Origin: Saccharothrix luteola
Lineage (GTDB): Bacteria; Actinomycetota; Actinomycetes; Mycobacteriales; Pseudonocardiaceae
Assembly: GCF_020859565.1 (NCBI RefSeq)
Contig: NZ_JAJHUO010000011.1
Span: forward strand, 62,001 to 126,000
Direction of reading: 5' to 3'
Length of the DNA stretch: 64,000 nucleotides
Positions 33,129-42,056 of this stretch are shown in pieces. Every line of letters starts with the position of its first letter. The first letter of the stretch is position 1. The notes under the pieces are model-generated. The model was not told the DNA's origin, did not search any database, and saw only the letters and a list, made by a program, of their open reading frames with translations. A program made the position numbers and the translations under genes.

Positions 33129-33932
33129 TCACTCCTGTTCTTCGGGGCGGTTCTGGGCGCGGATCTCCGCTCGTGCGCGCACGAGTTGCGGGTACACGGC
33201 GGAGGGGGAGATGCCGAGGGTCGCCGCGACCTCGGCCACGGACAGTCCTTCGATCTCGCGCAGCACGTAGACCGCGCGCAGGCCGGGCCGCAGCCGGTCG
33301 AGGGCCCGGGTCTCGGCCTCGGTGGGAGCGTGGGGGCGCGTGCTGGGCACGGTCGGCAGTGGGACCGGTGTGGCGCGTCGGAGTCCGCGGGTCAGTTCGA
33401 GGATCTCGTTGAGCACGTCGCGGTCGGAGCGGACCGGCCCGTGGCCGGGTGCGGTGGCGCGGAAGTCCGCCACGGTGGCGGTGAAGTCGTCCCACTCGCG
33501 GTCGAGGAACCTGCCGAGGCGTGGCGCGGCGAGGGGTTCGGGCAGTGCGGCGTTGACCGCGTCGAGCAGGGCGAGGACGTCGGTCTTCTCCCCCGCGTCG
33601 ACGGCCTGGAACTGGCTGAGCGGCCCGGTGACGTCGGTCTTGGCGAGATCCAGCAGCAGCGGGATCACCTTGGCCTGGCCGACGCTCTTGGAGAGGGCGC
33701 CTGCTTCGAAGTTGATCCACGGCGAGTGCTGGTTGGCCGCGGACAGCACGACGATCCCGAAGCTGGTGCCGTCGAGCGCGCCGCCGAGTTCGGCCATGCT
33801 CAGCGAGCCCTTGGCGATGTCCTTGTCCGACATCCACGGTTTGACGGCCTGGACGACCAGCTGCAGCCATTCCCGCAGGAACAGCGCGAACCGCCGTTCG
33901 GCCTCCCCCGACCAGGAGAGGAAGACCTTCAC
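33129..33932 (-). CDS. TIR-domain protein fused to a sigma-70 region 4 helix-turn-helix
   Basis: 267 residues from GTG 33932. Residues 1-150 are a bacterial TIR-type domain: VKVFLSWSGEAERRFALFL, KPWMSDKDIAKGS, VVLSAANQHSPWINFEAGAL with Glu76 at the usual catalytic position of TIR NADases, and GPLSQFQAVD. A linker of about 55 residues leads to a clear sigma-70 region 4/ECF-like HTH (207-258): LDRLRPGLRAVYVLREIEGL, SVAEVAATLGISPSAVYPQL, VRARAEIR. No region 2 is present, so it cannot be a complete sigma factor. It sits inside the lysine operon, one base after the amidohydrolase gene and five before kamD. Role unknown; a regulator sensing NAD+/nucleotides or metabolic state is possible. Confidence 0.85.
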   Translation of the reverse strand: MKVFLSWSGEAERRFALFLREWLQLVVQAVKPWMSDKDIAKGSLSMAELGGALDGTSFGIVVLSAANQHSPWINFEAGALSKSVGQAKVIPLLLDLAKTDVTGPLSQFQAVDAGEKTDVLALLDAVNAALPEPLAAPRLGRFLDREWDDFTATVADFRATAPGHGPVRSDRDVLNEILELTRGLRRATPVPLPTVPSTRPHAPTEAETRALDRLRPGLRAVYVLREIEGLSVAEVAATLGISPSAVYPQLVRARAEIRAQNRPEEQE

Positions 33933-33933
33933 C

Positions 33934-35523
33934 TCACGCCTCCCTCTCGTAGACGGTGCGGCCGCGCAGGACGGTGCGCAGGCACGTCGGGGCGGGGCCG
34001 TCCAGGGCGGGCAGGGCGGGGACGCGGGAGCGCGGGTCGGTGGACCAGCGCTGCACGCGGCTGTCGGGGGCGGCGACCTCCAGCTCCCCCGCCTCCCACA
34101 CGGCGTAGGTGGCGGGCGCGCCGGGTTGCAGGGTGCCGGTGACGCCGTCGTCGACGCCGGCGGCGCGCCAGCCGCCGCGGGTGTGGGCGGTGAACGCGGC
34201 ACGCGGGGAGAGGCCGTGGCCGTCGGTGCGGTGGTGCACGGCGGCCTTGATCGCGGCCCAGGGGTCGACGGCGGTGACGGGGGCGTCGGAGCCCAGGGCG
34301 AGGATCATGCCGGCGGCGGCGAGGCGGGAGAACGGGTTGAGCGCGGTCCCCCGCTCGACGCCGAGGCGCTGGGCGTACATGCCGTCCGCCCCGCCCCATT
34401 CGCGGTCGAACAGGGGTTGCACGGAGGCGACGACGCCCCAGGAGGCCAGGCGCGCGGCCTGCTCGCCGGTGATCATCTCGAGGTGTTCGAGGCGGTGCCT
34501 GCGGGCCGCCAGGGCGGGGACGCCGACGGTCGCGGCGGCTTTGGCGAAGCCGTCGACGACGGCGGCGACGGCGGCGTCGCCGATGACGTGGAACCCGCCC
34601 TGGATGCCGGCGCGGGTGCAGGTGATCAGGTGCTCGGCGACGGCGTCGGCGTCGAGGTAGAGGGCGCCGGTGGTGTCGGCGTCGGCGTAGGGCTCGCACA
34701 GGGCGGCGGTGCGGGAGCCGAGCGCGCCGTCGACGAACAGGTCGCCGGCCAGGCCGCGCACGGGCAGGTCTATCGGGTCGGGGCCGCCCCAGTAGCCGGC
34801 GACGTCGAGCAGGTCGGTGGCGAGCAGGTCGGCGAGGTCGTCGCGGCTGGAGATGTCGGGTCCGGCGCATTCGTGCACCGACGCGATGCCGCGTGACGCG
34901 GCGTGCCGCAGGAACGCCTGCTGGGCGGCGCGGCGCCGGTGCACGGGGATGGCGTCCTTCGCGGCGCGGCGCACGTGGTGGTGCGCGGCGCGCGAGAGGG
35001 GCCCGTCGGGGTGCCAGCCGTCGGCGTCGCGGGCGTCGGGGGCGAGGTCGAGCAGCGCGGTGGACGCCAGGGCGGAGTGCACGTCGATGCGGGAGAGGTA
35101 GACCCGGGCGCCGCGGGCGGCGTCGTCGAGTTCGGCGCGGGTCGGGGGCCGGTTCTCCGGCCAGCGTGTCTCGTCCCAGCCGTGTCCCCAGATCAGCGGG
35201 CCCTCCGCCGCGCGCACGGCGTCGAGCAGGTCCGTCAGCGACCGGCAGCCGGTGAGGTCCAGGCCGGTGAGCAGCAGCCCGGCGGAGGTGGCGTGCACGT
35301 GGGCGTCGACGAACGCGGGGGCGACGAACGCGCCGTCCAGGTCGACGACCTCGGCGTCGGGGTGCAGGGCGCGGCCCGCGCCGTCCTGGCCCAGCCACAC
35401 CACGGTGCCGTCGGTGATCGCCATCGCGGTGGCGTCGGGAGCGGTCGGGGAGTGGATCCGTCCACCCACGAGCAGGCGCGTCGACGGGGGCGTCGACGCC
35501 GGGTCGCCGTTCACTGTAGTCAC
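33934..35523 (-). CDS. YtcJ-like amidohydrolase
   Basis: 529 residues from GTG 35523, overlapping the kdd stop by 4 bases. The metal-dependent amidohydrolase fold of the YtcJ/exoenzyme-regulatory branch is shown by APAFVDAHVHATS (HxH), LIWGHGWDETRWPENRPPTR, a middle GIASVHECAGPDIS, GGFHVIGDAAVAAVVDGFA, RHRLEHLEMI and LALGSDAPV (metal Asp). It should hydrolyse a C-N bond of an amide, lactam or related compound. Being second gene of the operon, it may act on a lysine-derived cyclic or acylated compound; that is inference. Confidence 0.87.
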   Translation of the reverse strand: MTTVNGDPASTPPSTRLLVGGRIHSPTAPDATAMAITDGTVVWLGQDGAGRALHPDAEVVDLDGAFVAPAFVDAHVHATSAGLLLTGLDLTGCRSLTDLLDAVRAAEGPLIWGHGWDETRWPENRPPTRAELDDAARGARVYLSRIDVHSALASTALLDLAPDARDADGWHPDGPLSRAAHHHVRRAAKDAIPVHRRRAAQQAFLRHAASRGIASVHECAGPDISSRDDLADLLATDLLDVAGYWGGPDPIDLPVRGLAGDLFVDGALGSRTAALCEPYADADTTGALYLDADAVAEHLITCTRAGIQGGFHVIGDAAVAAVVDGFAKAAATVGVPALAARRHRLEHLEMITGEQAARLASWGVVASVQPLFDREWGGADGMYAQRLGVERGTALNPFSRLAAAGMILALGSDAPVTAVDPWAAIKAAVHHRTDGHGLSPRAAFTAHTRGGWRAAGVDDGVTGTLQPGAPATYAVWEAGELEVAAPDSRVQRWSTDPRSRVPALPALDGPAPTCLRTVLRGRTVYEREA

Positions 35524-36536
35524 GTCCGGTGAGTCTGCCGGTGCTCGAACAGGGCCCGCACGGCAGGTTCGCCGCGCAGCAGGTCCAGGGCGAACGCGGC
35601 GTGACCGGGCACGTAGCCGTTGCCGACGAGCATCTCCACGTCGGCGGCGAGCCCTTCGGCGCCCAGCGCGGCGGCGGGGAACGAGGTGGCCATGGAGAAG
35701 AACACGACGGTGCCGCCGTCGGCGGTGGCCAGGATCGCGCCGTGCTCGCAGCCGGGCACGTCCACGCACACCACGGTCACGTCCACGCGGTCGCCGACCG
35801 CCTCGGCCACGGCGACGGGGTCGCGGGCGTCGGCGACGACCACGGTGTCGGCCAGGCCCGCGGCGCGGACGGCGTCGGCCTCGCGCGCGGTGGGGACGAG
35901 GGCGACGAGCCGGGACGCGCCGGCGCGGCGGGCGGCGGCCAGCGACAGCGACCCCGACTTGCCGCCGCCGCCCAGGACCAGCACCGACGGCGCGGGGCGG
36001 CGGCGCACGACCCGGTCGGTCAGCGCGGGCGCGCCGCACACGTCCAGCACCGACAGGGCGAGCTGCTCGGGCAGGTCGTCGGGCAGCACGGCGGCGATGG
36101 AGCGGCCGAACAGCACCGCGGTGCCCTCGCACGGCGCCTGCTCGTCGGTCCCGTCCCACGCGGCGAGGCCGTCGGTGATGCGCAGCGGCGTGAGGGTGAG
36201 CGAGACCAGCGTCGCGATCCGGTCGCCGACGCGCAGGCCCAGCGGCGAGTCGGGGCCGACCTCGCGGACGGCGCCCAGCAGCATGCCGCCCGATCCGGTG
36301 ACGGGGTTCTGCATCTTGCCGCGGGCGGCGACGATGTCCAGCACTGCGCGGCGGACGCCAGCGACGCCGTGCTCCTCGCGCAGCTGCCGGTAGGAGGCGG
36401 CGTCGAGGTTGAGCCGGGAGACGTCGACCAGGACCTCGTCGGGTCCGCACACGGGGGTGGCGTCCAGCCGGTGGGCCTGCTGCGGCAGCACCCCGGCGGG
36501 TTCGAGGACGCGGTGCAGACCGTACGGCGACGTCAT
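35520..36536 (-). CDS. kdd: L-erythro-3,5-diaminohexanoate dehydrogenase
   Basis: 338 residues from ATG 36536 with GGAGGATTTCC upstream. The Kdd family is recognised by SPYGLHRVLEPAGVLPQQAH, RLNLDAASYRQLREEHG, GKMQNPVTGSGGMLLGAVRE and VGDRIATLVSLTLTPL, followed by a Rossmann segment SVLVLGGGGKSGSLSLAAAR. It oxidatively deaminates 3,5-diaminohexanoate with NAD(P)+ to 5-amino-3-oxohexanoate. First gene of a six-gene operon (kdd, amidohydrolase, TIR fusion, kamD, kamE, kal) with gaps of 5 bases or less. Confidence 0.93.
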   Translation of the reverse strand: MTSPYGLHRVLEPAGVLPQQAHRLDATPVCGPDEVLVDVSRLNLDAASYRQLREEHGVAGVRRAVLDIVAARGKMQNPVTGSGGMLLGAVREVGPDSPLGLRVGDRIATLVSLTLTPLRITDGLAAWDGTDEQAPCEGTAVLFGRSIAAVLPDDLPEQLALSVLDVCGAPALTDRVVRRRPAPSVLVLGGGGKSGSLSLAAARRAGASRLVALVPTAREADAVRAAGLADTVVVADARDPVAVAEAVGDRVDVTVVCVDVPGCEHGAILATADGGTVVFFSMATSFPAAALGAEGLAADVEMLVGNGYVPGHAAFALDLLRGEPAVRALFEHRQTHRT

Positions 36537-36570
36537 GGAAATCCTCCGGTCGACAGGGCTCTTGACCGGG

Positions 36571-36581
36571 ATATCTTCACG
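36571..36581. promoter_or_regulatory. ATATCTTCACG motif upstream of kdd
   Basis: ATATCTTCACG reads on the plus strand 35-45 bases upstream of the leftward kdd start. The identical 11-mer lies upstream of kamA at 45792-45802. Candidate shared operator of the lysine genes. Confidence 0.5.
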
Positions 36582-36631
36582 TGAACGGGCGAGATTCCGC
36601 AAGGGACACGCTCCCAGGGGCCGGACGTGAC

Positions 36632-36669
36632 CGTGCCCGACCCAAGGGGGTTCCACCGTGCCGGGCACG
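36632..36669. terminator. Possible terminator hairpin after tctA
   Basis: CGTGCCCG (36632-36639) and CGGGCACG (36662-36669) pair with a 22-base loop, starting 10 bases beyond the tctA stop (leftward) and before the kdd promoter region. Moderate strength only. Confidence 0.4.
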
Positions 36670-36679
36670 CGGACACCGG

Positions 36680-38161
36680 TCAGACCCTGCGGCGGACCCG
36701 CAGCACCGCCGTCGACACCAGCGCCACCGCCAGCACCCCGTAGGCCACCGCCGCGAACGGGCTCGCCACCAGCGCCACCGGGTCGCCCTCGCCGATCTGC
36801 AACGTCCGACGCACCTGCTCCTCGGCCATCGGCCCCAGGATGAGCCCCACCACCAGCGGCGCGACCGGGTAGCCGTGCCGGCGCATGAAGAACCCCGCCA
36901 CGCCGATGACCAGCAGCACCACCAGGTCCTCGACGACGAAGTTCACCGCGTAGGTGCCCAACGCGGCGAACAGCAGGATCCCCGCGTACAGGTAGGGCCG
37001 CGGGATCCGCAGCACCTTCACCCAGATCCTCGCCAGCGGCAGGTTCAGCACCAGCAGCATCACGTTGCCGATGTACAGCGACGCGATCAGCGCCCACACC
37101 AGTTCCGAGTCGGTGGTGAACAGCAGCGGACCCGGTTGGATGCCGTAGCTCTGGAACCCGGCCACGATCACCGCCGCCGTCGCCGTGGTCGGCAGGCCCA
37201 GCGTCAGCAGCGGCACCAGCACCCCGGCCGCCGCGGCGTTGTTCGCCGCCTCCGGCCCGGCCACCCCCTCGATCGCGCCCTTCCCGAACTCCTCCGGCCG
37301 CTTCGCGAGCTTCTTCTCCACCGCGTAGGACAGGAACGTGGACACGTCCGCGCCACCCGCGGGGATGGTGCCGACGGGGAAGCCGATGGCGGTGCCGCGC
37401 AGCCACGGCTTCCACGACCGCCGCCAGAACTCGCCGGTCATCCACTTCCCGCCCACCGGCACCACCTCGACCGGGCCGTGCCGCATCCGGGCCGCCACGT
37501 ACAGGGCCTCCCCGACCGCGAACACCCCCACCGCGACCACGACCACGTCGATGCCGTCCGACAGCGTCGGCACACCCAGCGTGAACCGCTGCTGCCCGGT
37601 GAGGGTGTCGGTGCCGACCAGCCCGACGAACAACCCCAGGCCCAGCGACGCCAACCCGCGCACCGGCGACGCGCCCAGCAGCGCCGCGACCGTCGTGAAC
37701 GCCACCACCATCAACGCCACGTAGTCCGCCGGCCCCAGCGTGACCGCCACCTCGGCGATCGTCGGCGCCAACGCGGTGAGCAGGACCGTGGCGATCGTGC
37801 CCGCGACGAACGAGCCGATCGCCGCCGTCGCCAACGCCGCCGCGCCCCGTCCGGCACGCGCCATCCGGTTGCCCTCCAGCGCCGTCACCACCGACGACGA
37901 CTCGCCCGGCGTGTTGAGCAGGATCGACGTGGTCGACCCGCCGTACATGCCGCCGTAGTAGATGCCCGCGAAGATGATCAACGCGGCGGTGGGTTCCAGC
38001 GAGTACGTCAACGGCAGCAGCAACGCCACCGTCATCGCCGGGCCGATACCGGGCAGCACGCCGACGGCGGTGCCGAGGGTGACGCCCAGCAGGGCATAGA
38101 GCAGGTACTCGGGCTGCGCGGCGGTCGCGAAACCCTCCCACAGGGCGGCGAGGCTACCCAT
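36680..38161 (-). CDS. tctA: Tripartite tricarboxylate transporter, large membrane subunit TctA
   Basis: 493 residues with about 11-12 membrane segments. Signature stretches: [60 protein letters not shown] and [20 protein letters not shown]. It is the permease of a secondary TTT system driven by an ion gradient. The start overlaps the end of tctB by 8 bases. It is encoded upstream of the lysine operon on the same strand, so it may import a carboxylate or amino-acid-derived substrate of that pathway. Confidence 0.95.
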   Translation of the reverse strand: MGSLAALWEGFATAAQPEYLLYALLGVTLGTAVGVLPGIGPAMTVALLLPLTYSLEPTAALIIFAGIYYGGMYGGSTTSILLNTPGESSSVVTALEGNRMARAGRGAAALATAAIGSFVAGTIATVLLTALAPTIAEVAVTLGPADYVALMVVAFTTVAALLGASPVRGLASLGLGLFVGLVGTDTLTGQQRFTLGVPTLSDGIDVVVVAVGVFAVGEALYVAARMRHGPVEVVPVGGKWMTGEFWRRSWKPWLRGTAIGFPVGTIPAGGADVSTFLSYAVEKKLAKRPEEFGKGAIEGVAGPEAANNAAAAGVLVPLLTLGLPTTATAAVIVAGFQSYGIQPGPLLFTTDSELVWALIASLYIGNVMLLVLNLPLARIWVKVLRIPRPYLYAGILLFAALGTYAVNFVVEDLVVLLVIGVAGFFMRRHGYPVAPLVVGLILGPMAEEQVRRTLQIGEGDPVALVASPFAAVAYGVLAVALVSTAVLRVRRRV

Positions 38162-38684
38162 CGAGCAACGGCACCCCCTCGAACACCCCGGCCGGCAGCG
38201 ACAGGCCCAGCCCCGAGGCGAACAGCACCTGCACCACCAGCGCCAGCACCACCGCGACGAGCAGCGCCTTCCACCACACCGCGCCCAACGTCCACGCCGC
38301 GCCGAAGAACACCACCGCCCCCGCGACCGGCCACCCGGCCACGTCGATCAACGCCAGGTGCGCCACCAGCACCGCGACCAGCTTCGCCACCGTCACCCAG
38401 TCGGTGCGCACGGTGGTGTCCACGTCCTCGGCGTCCTGCGCCGCGCCCAGCCGGCCGCGCGCGGTCGCGACGATCGCCGCCACCCCCGTCACCACCAGCA
38501 GCACACCCACCGCGTAGGGGAACGCGCGCGGACCCACCGCGCCCAGCGAGCCCCGCGTCGCGATCGTGGACGCGTCCACCAGCGTGAACACCCCCAACGC
38601 CACCACCAGGCCGCCGAAGACGTACTCCTCCACCCGCGCCGACCGCGCCTGGGTCGGGGTCGGGGTCGTGTCCGCGGAGGTCAC
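38154..38684 (-). CDS. tctB: Tripartite tricarboxylate transporter small subunit TctB
   Basis: 176 residues from GTG 38684, overlapping the tctC stop by 4 bases. Four hydrophobic segments in the TctB pattern: [80 protein letters not shown]. Sequence conservation in this subunit is normally low; context makes the call firm. Confidence 0.9.
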   Translation of the reverse strand: MTSADTTPTPTQARSARVEEYVFGGLVVALGVFTLVDASTIATRGSLGAVGPRAFPYAVGVLLVVTGVAAIVATARGRLGAAQDAEDVDTTVRTDWVTVAKLVAVLVAHLALIDVAGWPVAGAVVFFGAAWTLGAVWWKALLVAVVLALVVQVLFASGLGLSLPAGVFEGVPLLDG

Positions 38685-39655
38685 TGGACCAGGCCGATCT
38701 CCTGCAACACCGGCTTGATCCGGCCGATCTCCATCGTCAGGAACGTCGAGAAGTCGTGCCCGGTCTGGAACGTGTCCGTCCAACCCTTCTTCGTCAACTC
38801 CTGCTGCCACTGCGGGCTCGCGTGCATGTCCGTGACCAACTTGACCAGCCGGTCCTTCGCCGCCACCGAGATCGACCCCGGCGCCACCACACCACGCCAG
38901 TTGATCAACTCCACGCCCGTGCCCAGGTTCTTGAACGTCGGCACCTTCAACTCCGGGTGCTCCTTCGGCCCCGACGTGCCCAACGCCCGCAGCTTGCCCG
39001 CCTTGATCTGCTCCACGTACTCGCCCACACCCGAGATCCCCGCGTCGACCTTCCCGCCCAACAACGCCGCCAACGACTCACCACCACCGGAATACGGCAC
39101 GTAGTTCAGCTTCGCCGGATCGATCTCCAACGCCTGCAACAACATCCCGGCCAGGATGTGGTCCGTGCCGCCCGCCGAACCACCCGTGATCGTCACCCCC
39201 TGCCCCTCGGCGTCCACCGCCGCCAACAGGTCCTCGATCGTCCGGTACGGCGACTCCGCCGGCACGACCACCACCTCGTCCTCGGCGGTCAACCGGGCGA
39301 TCGGCGTCGTGTCCTCCAACCGCTTGTCCGCCCCGTTGGTCTCCACCGCGCCGACCATCACCAGCCCGGTCACCATCAGGTAGCTCTCCGACCGCTCGGT
39401 GGCCAACTTCTGCAACCCCACCGTGCCGCCCGCGCCACCCACGTTGCTGACCTGCACCGAATCGGCCAACCCCGCGCCGTCGATCGCCGCCTGCATCGCC
39501 CGCGCCGTCTGATCCCAACCACCGCCCGGATCCGCCGGCGCCATGATCTCCAACCGGCCGACCTCACCCCCCGCACCGCCGCCGCCCCCACACCCCGCGA
39601 GCACCACGCCCGCGGCGGCCACCACCGCGAGAAGTCGGGTGTGCCGTCCTGCCAT
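38681..39655 (-). CDS. tctC: Tripartite tricarboxylate transporter substrate-binding lipoprotein TctC
   Basis: 324 residues from ATG 39655 with GGAGGATCTG upstream. A lipoprotein signal ends in the lipobox VLAGC, followed by a Gly-rich linker and a Bug/TctC fold: LEIMAPADPGGGWDQTARAM, VSNVGGAGGTVGLQKLATE, ITGGSAGGTDHILAGMLLQA, WRGVVAPGSISVAAKDRLVK. It captures the substrate outside the cell for TctAB. Family members bind carboxylates such as citrate, tricarballylate or aromatic acids; the ligand here is unknown. Confidence 0.95.
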   Translation of the reverse strand: MAGRHTRLLAVVAAAGVVLAGCGGGGGAGGEVGRLEIMAPADPGGGWDQTARAMQAAIDGAGLADSVQVSNVGGAGGTVGLQKLATERSESYLMVTGLVMVGAVETNGADKRLEDTTPIARLTAEDEVVVVPAESPYRTIEDLLAAVDAEGQGVTITGGSAGGTDHILAGMLLQALEIDPAKLNYVPYSGGGESLAALLGGKVDAGISGVGEYVEQIKAGKLRALGTSGPKEHPELKVPTFKNLGTGVELINWRGVVAPGSISVAAKDRLVKLVTDMHASPQWQQELTKKGWTDTFQTGHDFSTFLTMEIGRIKPVLQEIGLVQ

Positions 39656-39750
39656 CAGATCCTCCACCGCATGTCCGACCGAACCCCGCGGCGCCGTCGC
39701 CCCGGTGCGCCGGAACGCTAGGAGCACACCCGCCACCCGACCCGGCAAAG

Positions 39751-39783
39751 GTCGTAAAAGCCGTATTGGTCGTTTAGGTCGTG
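39751..39783. promoter_or_regulatory. Direct repeats between tctC and the sensor kinase gene
   Basis: GGTCGTAAA (39751), GCCGTATT (39761), GGTCGTTTA (39769) and GGTCGTGGC (39778) recur with spacings of 10, 8 and 9 bases in the divergent gap. Helical-turn phasing fits a response-regulator binding site controlling tctCBA and possibly the kinase operon. Confidence 0.5.
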
Positions 39784-39819
39784 GCCCGGCTCACACGCGT
39801 TAGGCCAGAATGCTCAGCC

Positions 39820-41391
39820 ATGCGCCGCCGCTCCATACCCCTCGGTGTCACCCTGCTCGTCCTGCAGGTGGTCATCGTCCTCGCCACCACCTGCGCGGCG
39901 GGCCTGCTGGCGGCCAAGATGCAAAGCGACCGCATCCGCGAGGCCTACAAGGACCGCATGCTGTCCGTCGCCGACAGCGTCGCCCGCCTCCCCACCGTCG
40001 TCGACGCCTTCGACTCACCCGACCCCGCCGCCACCATCCAGCCCCTCGCCGGACTCCTCCGCCACGCCTCCGGCGTCACCTACGTCGTCGTCACCGACCG
40101 CGACGGCGTCCGCTACGCCCACCCCGACCCCCACCGCATCGGCGAACGCGTCTCCACCGACCCCAGCGGCGCCCTCTCCGGCCACGTCTTCGTCGGCACC
40201 GAGACCGGCACCCTCGGCACCTCCCTGCGCGCCAAAGTCCCCGTCCGCTCCCCCGCCGGCGACATCATCGGCATGGCGTCGGTCGGCATCCTCGAAAGCG
40301 AACTCGACGCCGACCTCGCCGAAGACCTCCCCGAACTCATCGGCTGGCTCGCCGCCGCCGCCCTCGTCGGCGTCCTCGGCGCCGCCCTCGTCACCCGCAT
40401 GGTCCGCAAACGCACCTTCCGCCTCGAACCCGACGAGATCGCCCACCTCCTCGAAACCCGCCACGCCATGCTCCACGGCATCCGCGAAGGCGTCGTCGCC
40501 CTCGACGAGAACGAACGCCTCGTCCTCGTCAACGACGAAGCCCTCCGCCTCCTCGGCCTCACCGACGACCCCACCGGCCACCCCGCCGACACCGTCCTCG
40601 AAGACGGCGGCCTGCTCGACCTCGCCCGCACCCACGACGACGTCGCCGACCGCCTCGTCCTCGCCGGCGAACGCGTCCTCGTCGCCAACCGCACCACCGC
40701 CAGGACCCACGGCCGCCCCGTCGGCGTCGTCCTCACCCTCCGCGACCGCACCGAACTCCACGACGCCCTGCGCGAACTCGACGGCCAACGCACCGTCACC
40801 GAAGTCCTCCGCGCCCAAGCCCACGAATTCACCAACCACCTGCACGTCATCAGCGGCCTCGTCGAACTCGACCGCCGCGACGACGCCGTCGCCTACATCG
40901 AACGCGTCGGCGGCGCCGGCACCCACACCTCCGACATCATCGGCGGCGCCGGCACCGACCCCGCCCTCGCCGCCCTCCTGCTCGCCAAATCCTCCACCGC
41001 CCACGAACGCGGCGTCGCCCTCCGCCTCGACCCCGCCTCCACCATCGACACCCGCACCGGCGACGACGCCCTCACCGTCCTGGGCAACCTCCTCGACAAC
41101 GCCGTCGACGCCGTCCACCCCGGCGGCGCCGTCACCGTCCTCGTCCACGCCGACACCACCGGCGTCCGCGTCGTGGTCGACGACGACGGACCCGGCGTCG
41201 ACCACGCCGAACGCGACCGCATCTTCACCCTCGGCGTCAGCACCAAAGCACCCCGCGGCGCACACGGACGCGGCATCGGACTCGCCCTCGTCTCCCGCGT
41301 CGTCACCCGACGCGGCGGACACGTCCACCTCACCGACTCCGCACTCGGCGGCGCCTCGTTCGACGTCTGGCTCCCGGAGGCCGCCCGATGA
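39820..41391 (+). CDS. CitA/DcuS-type sensor histidine kinase
   Basis: 523 residues from ATG 39820. Membrane helix about 8-31, an extracytoplasmic PAS-like sensor (38-170; GVTYVVVTDRDGVRYAHPDP), second helix about 174-195, cytoplasmic PAS (210-310; GIREGVVALDENERLVLVND), phosphoacceptor His335 in QAHEFTNHLHVISG, and a HATPase with NLLDNAVDAV and DDDGPGV. The first half matches carboxylate sensors of the CitA/DcuS/DctB-like class. It likely senses the TctC ligand outside the cell. Its stop overlaps the regulator start as ATGA. Confidence 0.94.
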   Translation: MRRRSIPLGVTLLVLQVVIVLATTCAAGLLAAKMQSDRIREAYKDRMLSVADSVARLPTVVDAFDSPDPAATIQPLAGLLRHASGVTYVVVTDRDGVRYAHPDPHRIGERVSTDPSGALSGHVFVGTETGTLGTSLRAKVPVRSPAGDIIGMASVGILESELDADLAEDLPELIGWLAAAALVGVLGAALVTRMVRKRTFRLEPDEIAHLLETRHAMLHGIREGVVALDENERLVLVNDEALRLLGLTDDPTGHPADTVLEDGGLLDLARTHDDVADRLVLAGERVLVANRTTARTHGRPVGVVLTLRDRTELHDALRELDGQRTVTEVLRAQAHEFTNHLHVISGLVELDRRDDAVAYIERVGGAGTHTSDIIGGAGTDPALAALLLAKSSTAHERGVALRLDPASTIDTRTGDDALTVLGNLLDNAVDAVHPGGAVTVLVHADTTGVRVVVDDDGPGVDHAERDRIFTLGVSTKAPRGAHGRGIGLALVSRVVTRRGGHVHLTDSALGGASFDVWLPEAAR

Positions 41392-42056
41392 CCATCCGCA
41401 CCCTCGTCGTCGACGACGACTTCGCCGTCGCCGCCGTCCACCGCGGCTTCCTCGACGCACTACCCGACTTCACCGTCGTCGGCGAAGCACACGGCGGCGG
41501 CGAAGCCCTCCGCGCCGTCGACACCCTCCACCCCGACCTCGTCCTGCTCGACATCCACCTCCCCGACATCTCCGGACTGGAGGTGCTGGCACGGCTGCGC
41601 GCCAGGTCCGGACCACCCGTCGACGTCATCGCCGTCACCGCCGCCCGCGAGCGCGACACCGTCCGCCAAGCCATGTCCCGCGGCGTCGACCACTACCTCG
41701 TCAAACCCTTCACCCGCGCCGCGTTCCTCGACCGCATGCGCGAATACCTCGCCCGCCGCACCGAGGTCCAACGCCTCGGCCCCTGGCTCGACCAGGACGA
41801 AGTCGACCACCTCCTGCACCACCGACCACGAGCCGCCCTCCCCAAAGGACTCTCACCCCTCACCCTCAAACTCGTCGTCGACGCCCTCAAGACCACCCAC
41901 CACGACCTCTCCGCCCAAGAAGTCGCCGACCGCGCCGGCCTCTCCCGCGTCAGCGCACGCCGCTACCTCGAACACCTCGTCACCACCGGCAAAGCCGAAG
42001 TCCTCCCCCGCTACGGCATGGCCAACCGGCCCGCCCACGGCTACCGGCTCACCTGA
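41388..42056 (+). CDS. CitB/DctR-type response regulator
   Basis: 222 residues. The receiver domain has VVDDDFAV (acidic pocket), phosphoacceptor Asp55 in LVLLDIHLPD, VTAARERDT, and Lys in HYLVKPFTR. The C-terminal HTH (LSAQEVADRAGLSRVSARRY then LEHLVTTGKAEVLPRYG) is the CitB/DpiA type. It is translated with the kinase and should control tctCBA across the divergent gap. It ends in a 16-base convergent overlap with the GH13 gene. Confidence 0.93.
   Translation: MTIRTLVVDDDFAVAAVHRGFLDALPDFTVVGEAHGGGEALRAVDTLHPDLVLLDIHLPDISGLEVLARLRARSGPPVDVIAVTAARERDTVRQAMSRGVDHYLVKPFTRAAFLDRMREYLARRTEVQRLGPWLDQDEVDHLLHHRPRAALPKGLSPLTLKLVVDALKTTHHDLSAQEVADRAGLSRVSARRYLEHLVTTGKAEVLPRYGMANRPAHGYRLT

Noticed and set aside
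33129-33932. Calling the TIR fusion an ECF sigma factor.
   Set aside because: Region 2, needed for -10 recognition and core binding, is absent; only the region 4 helix-turn-helix is present.
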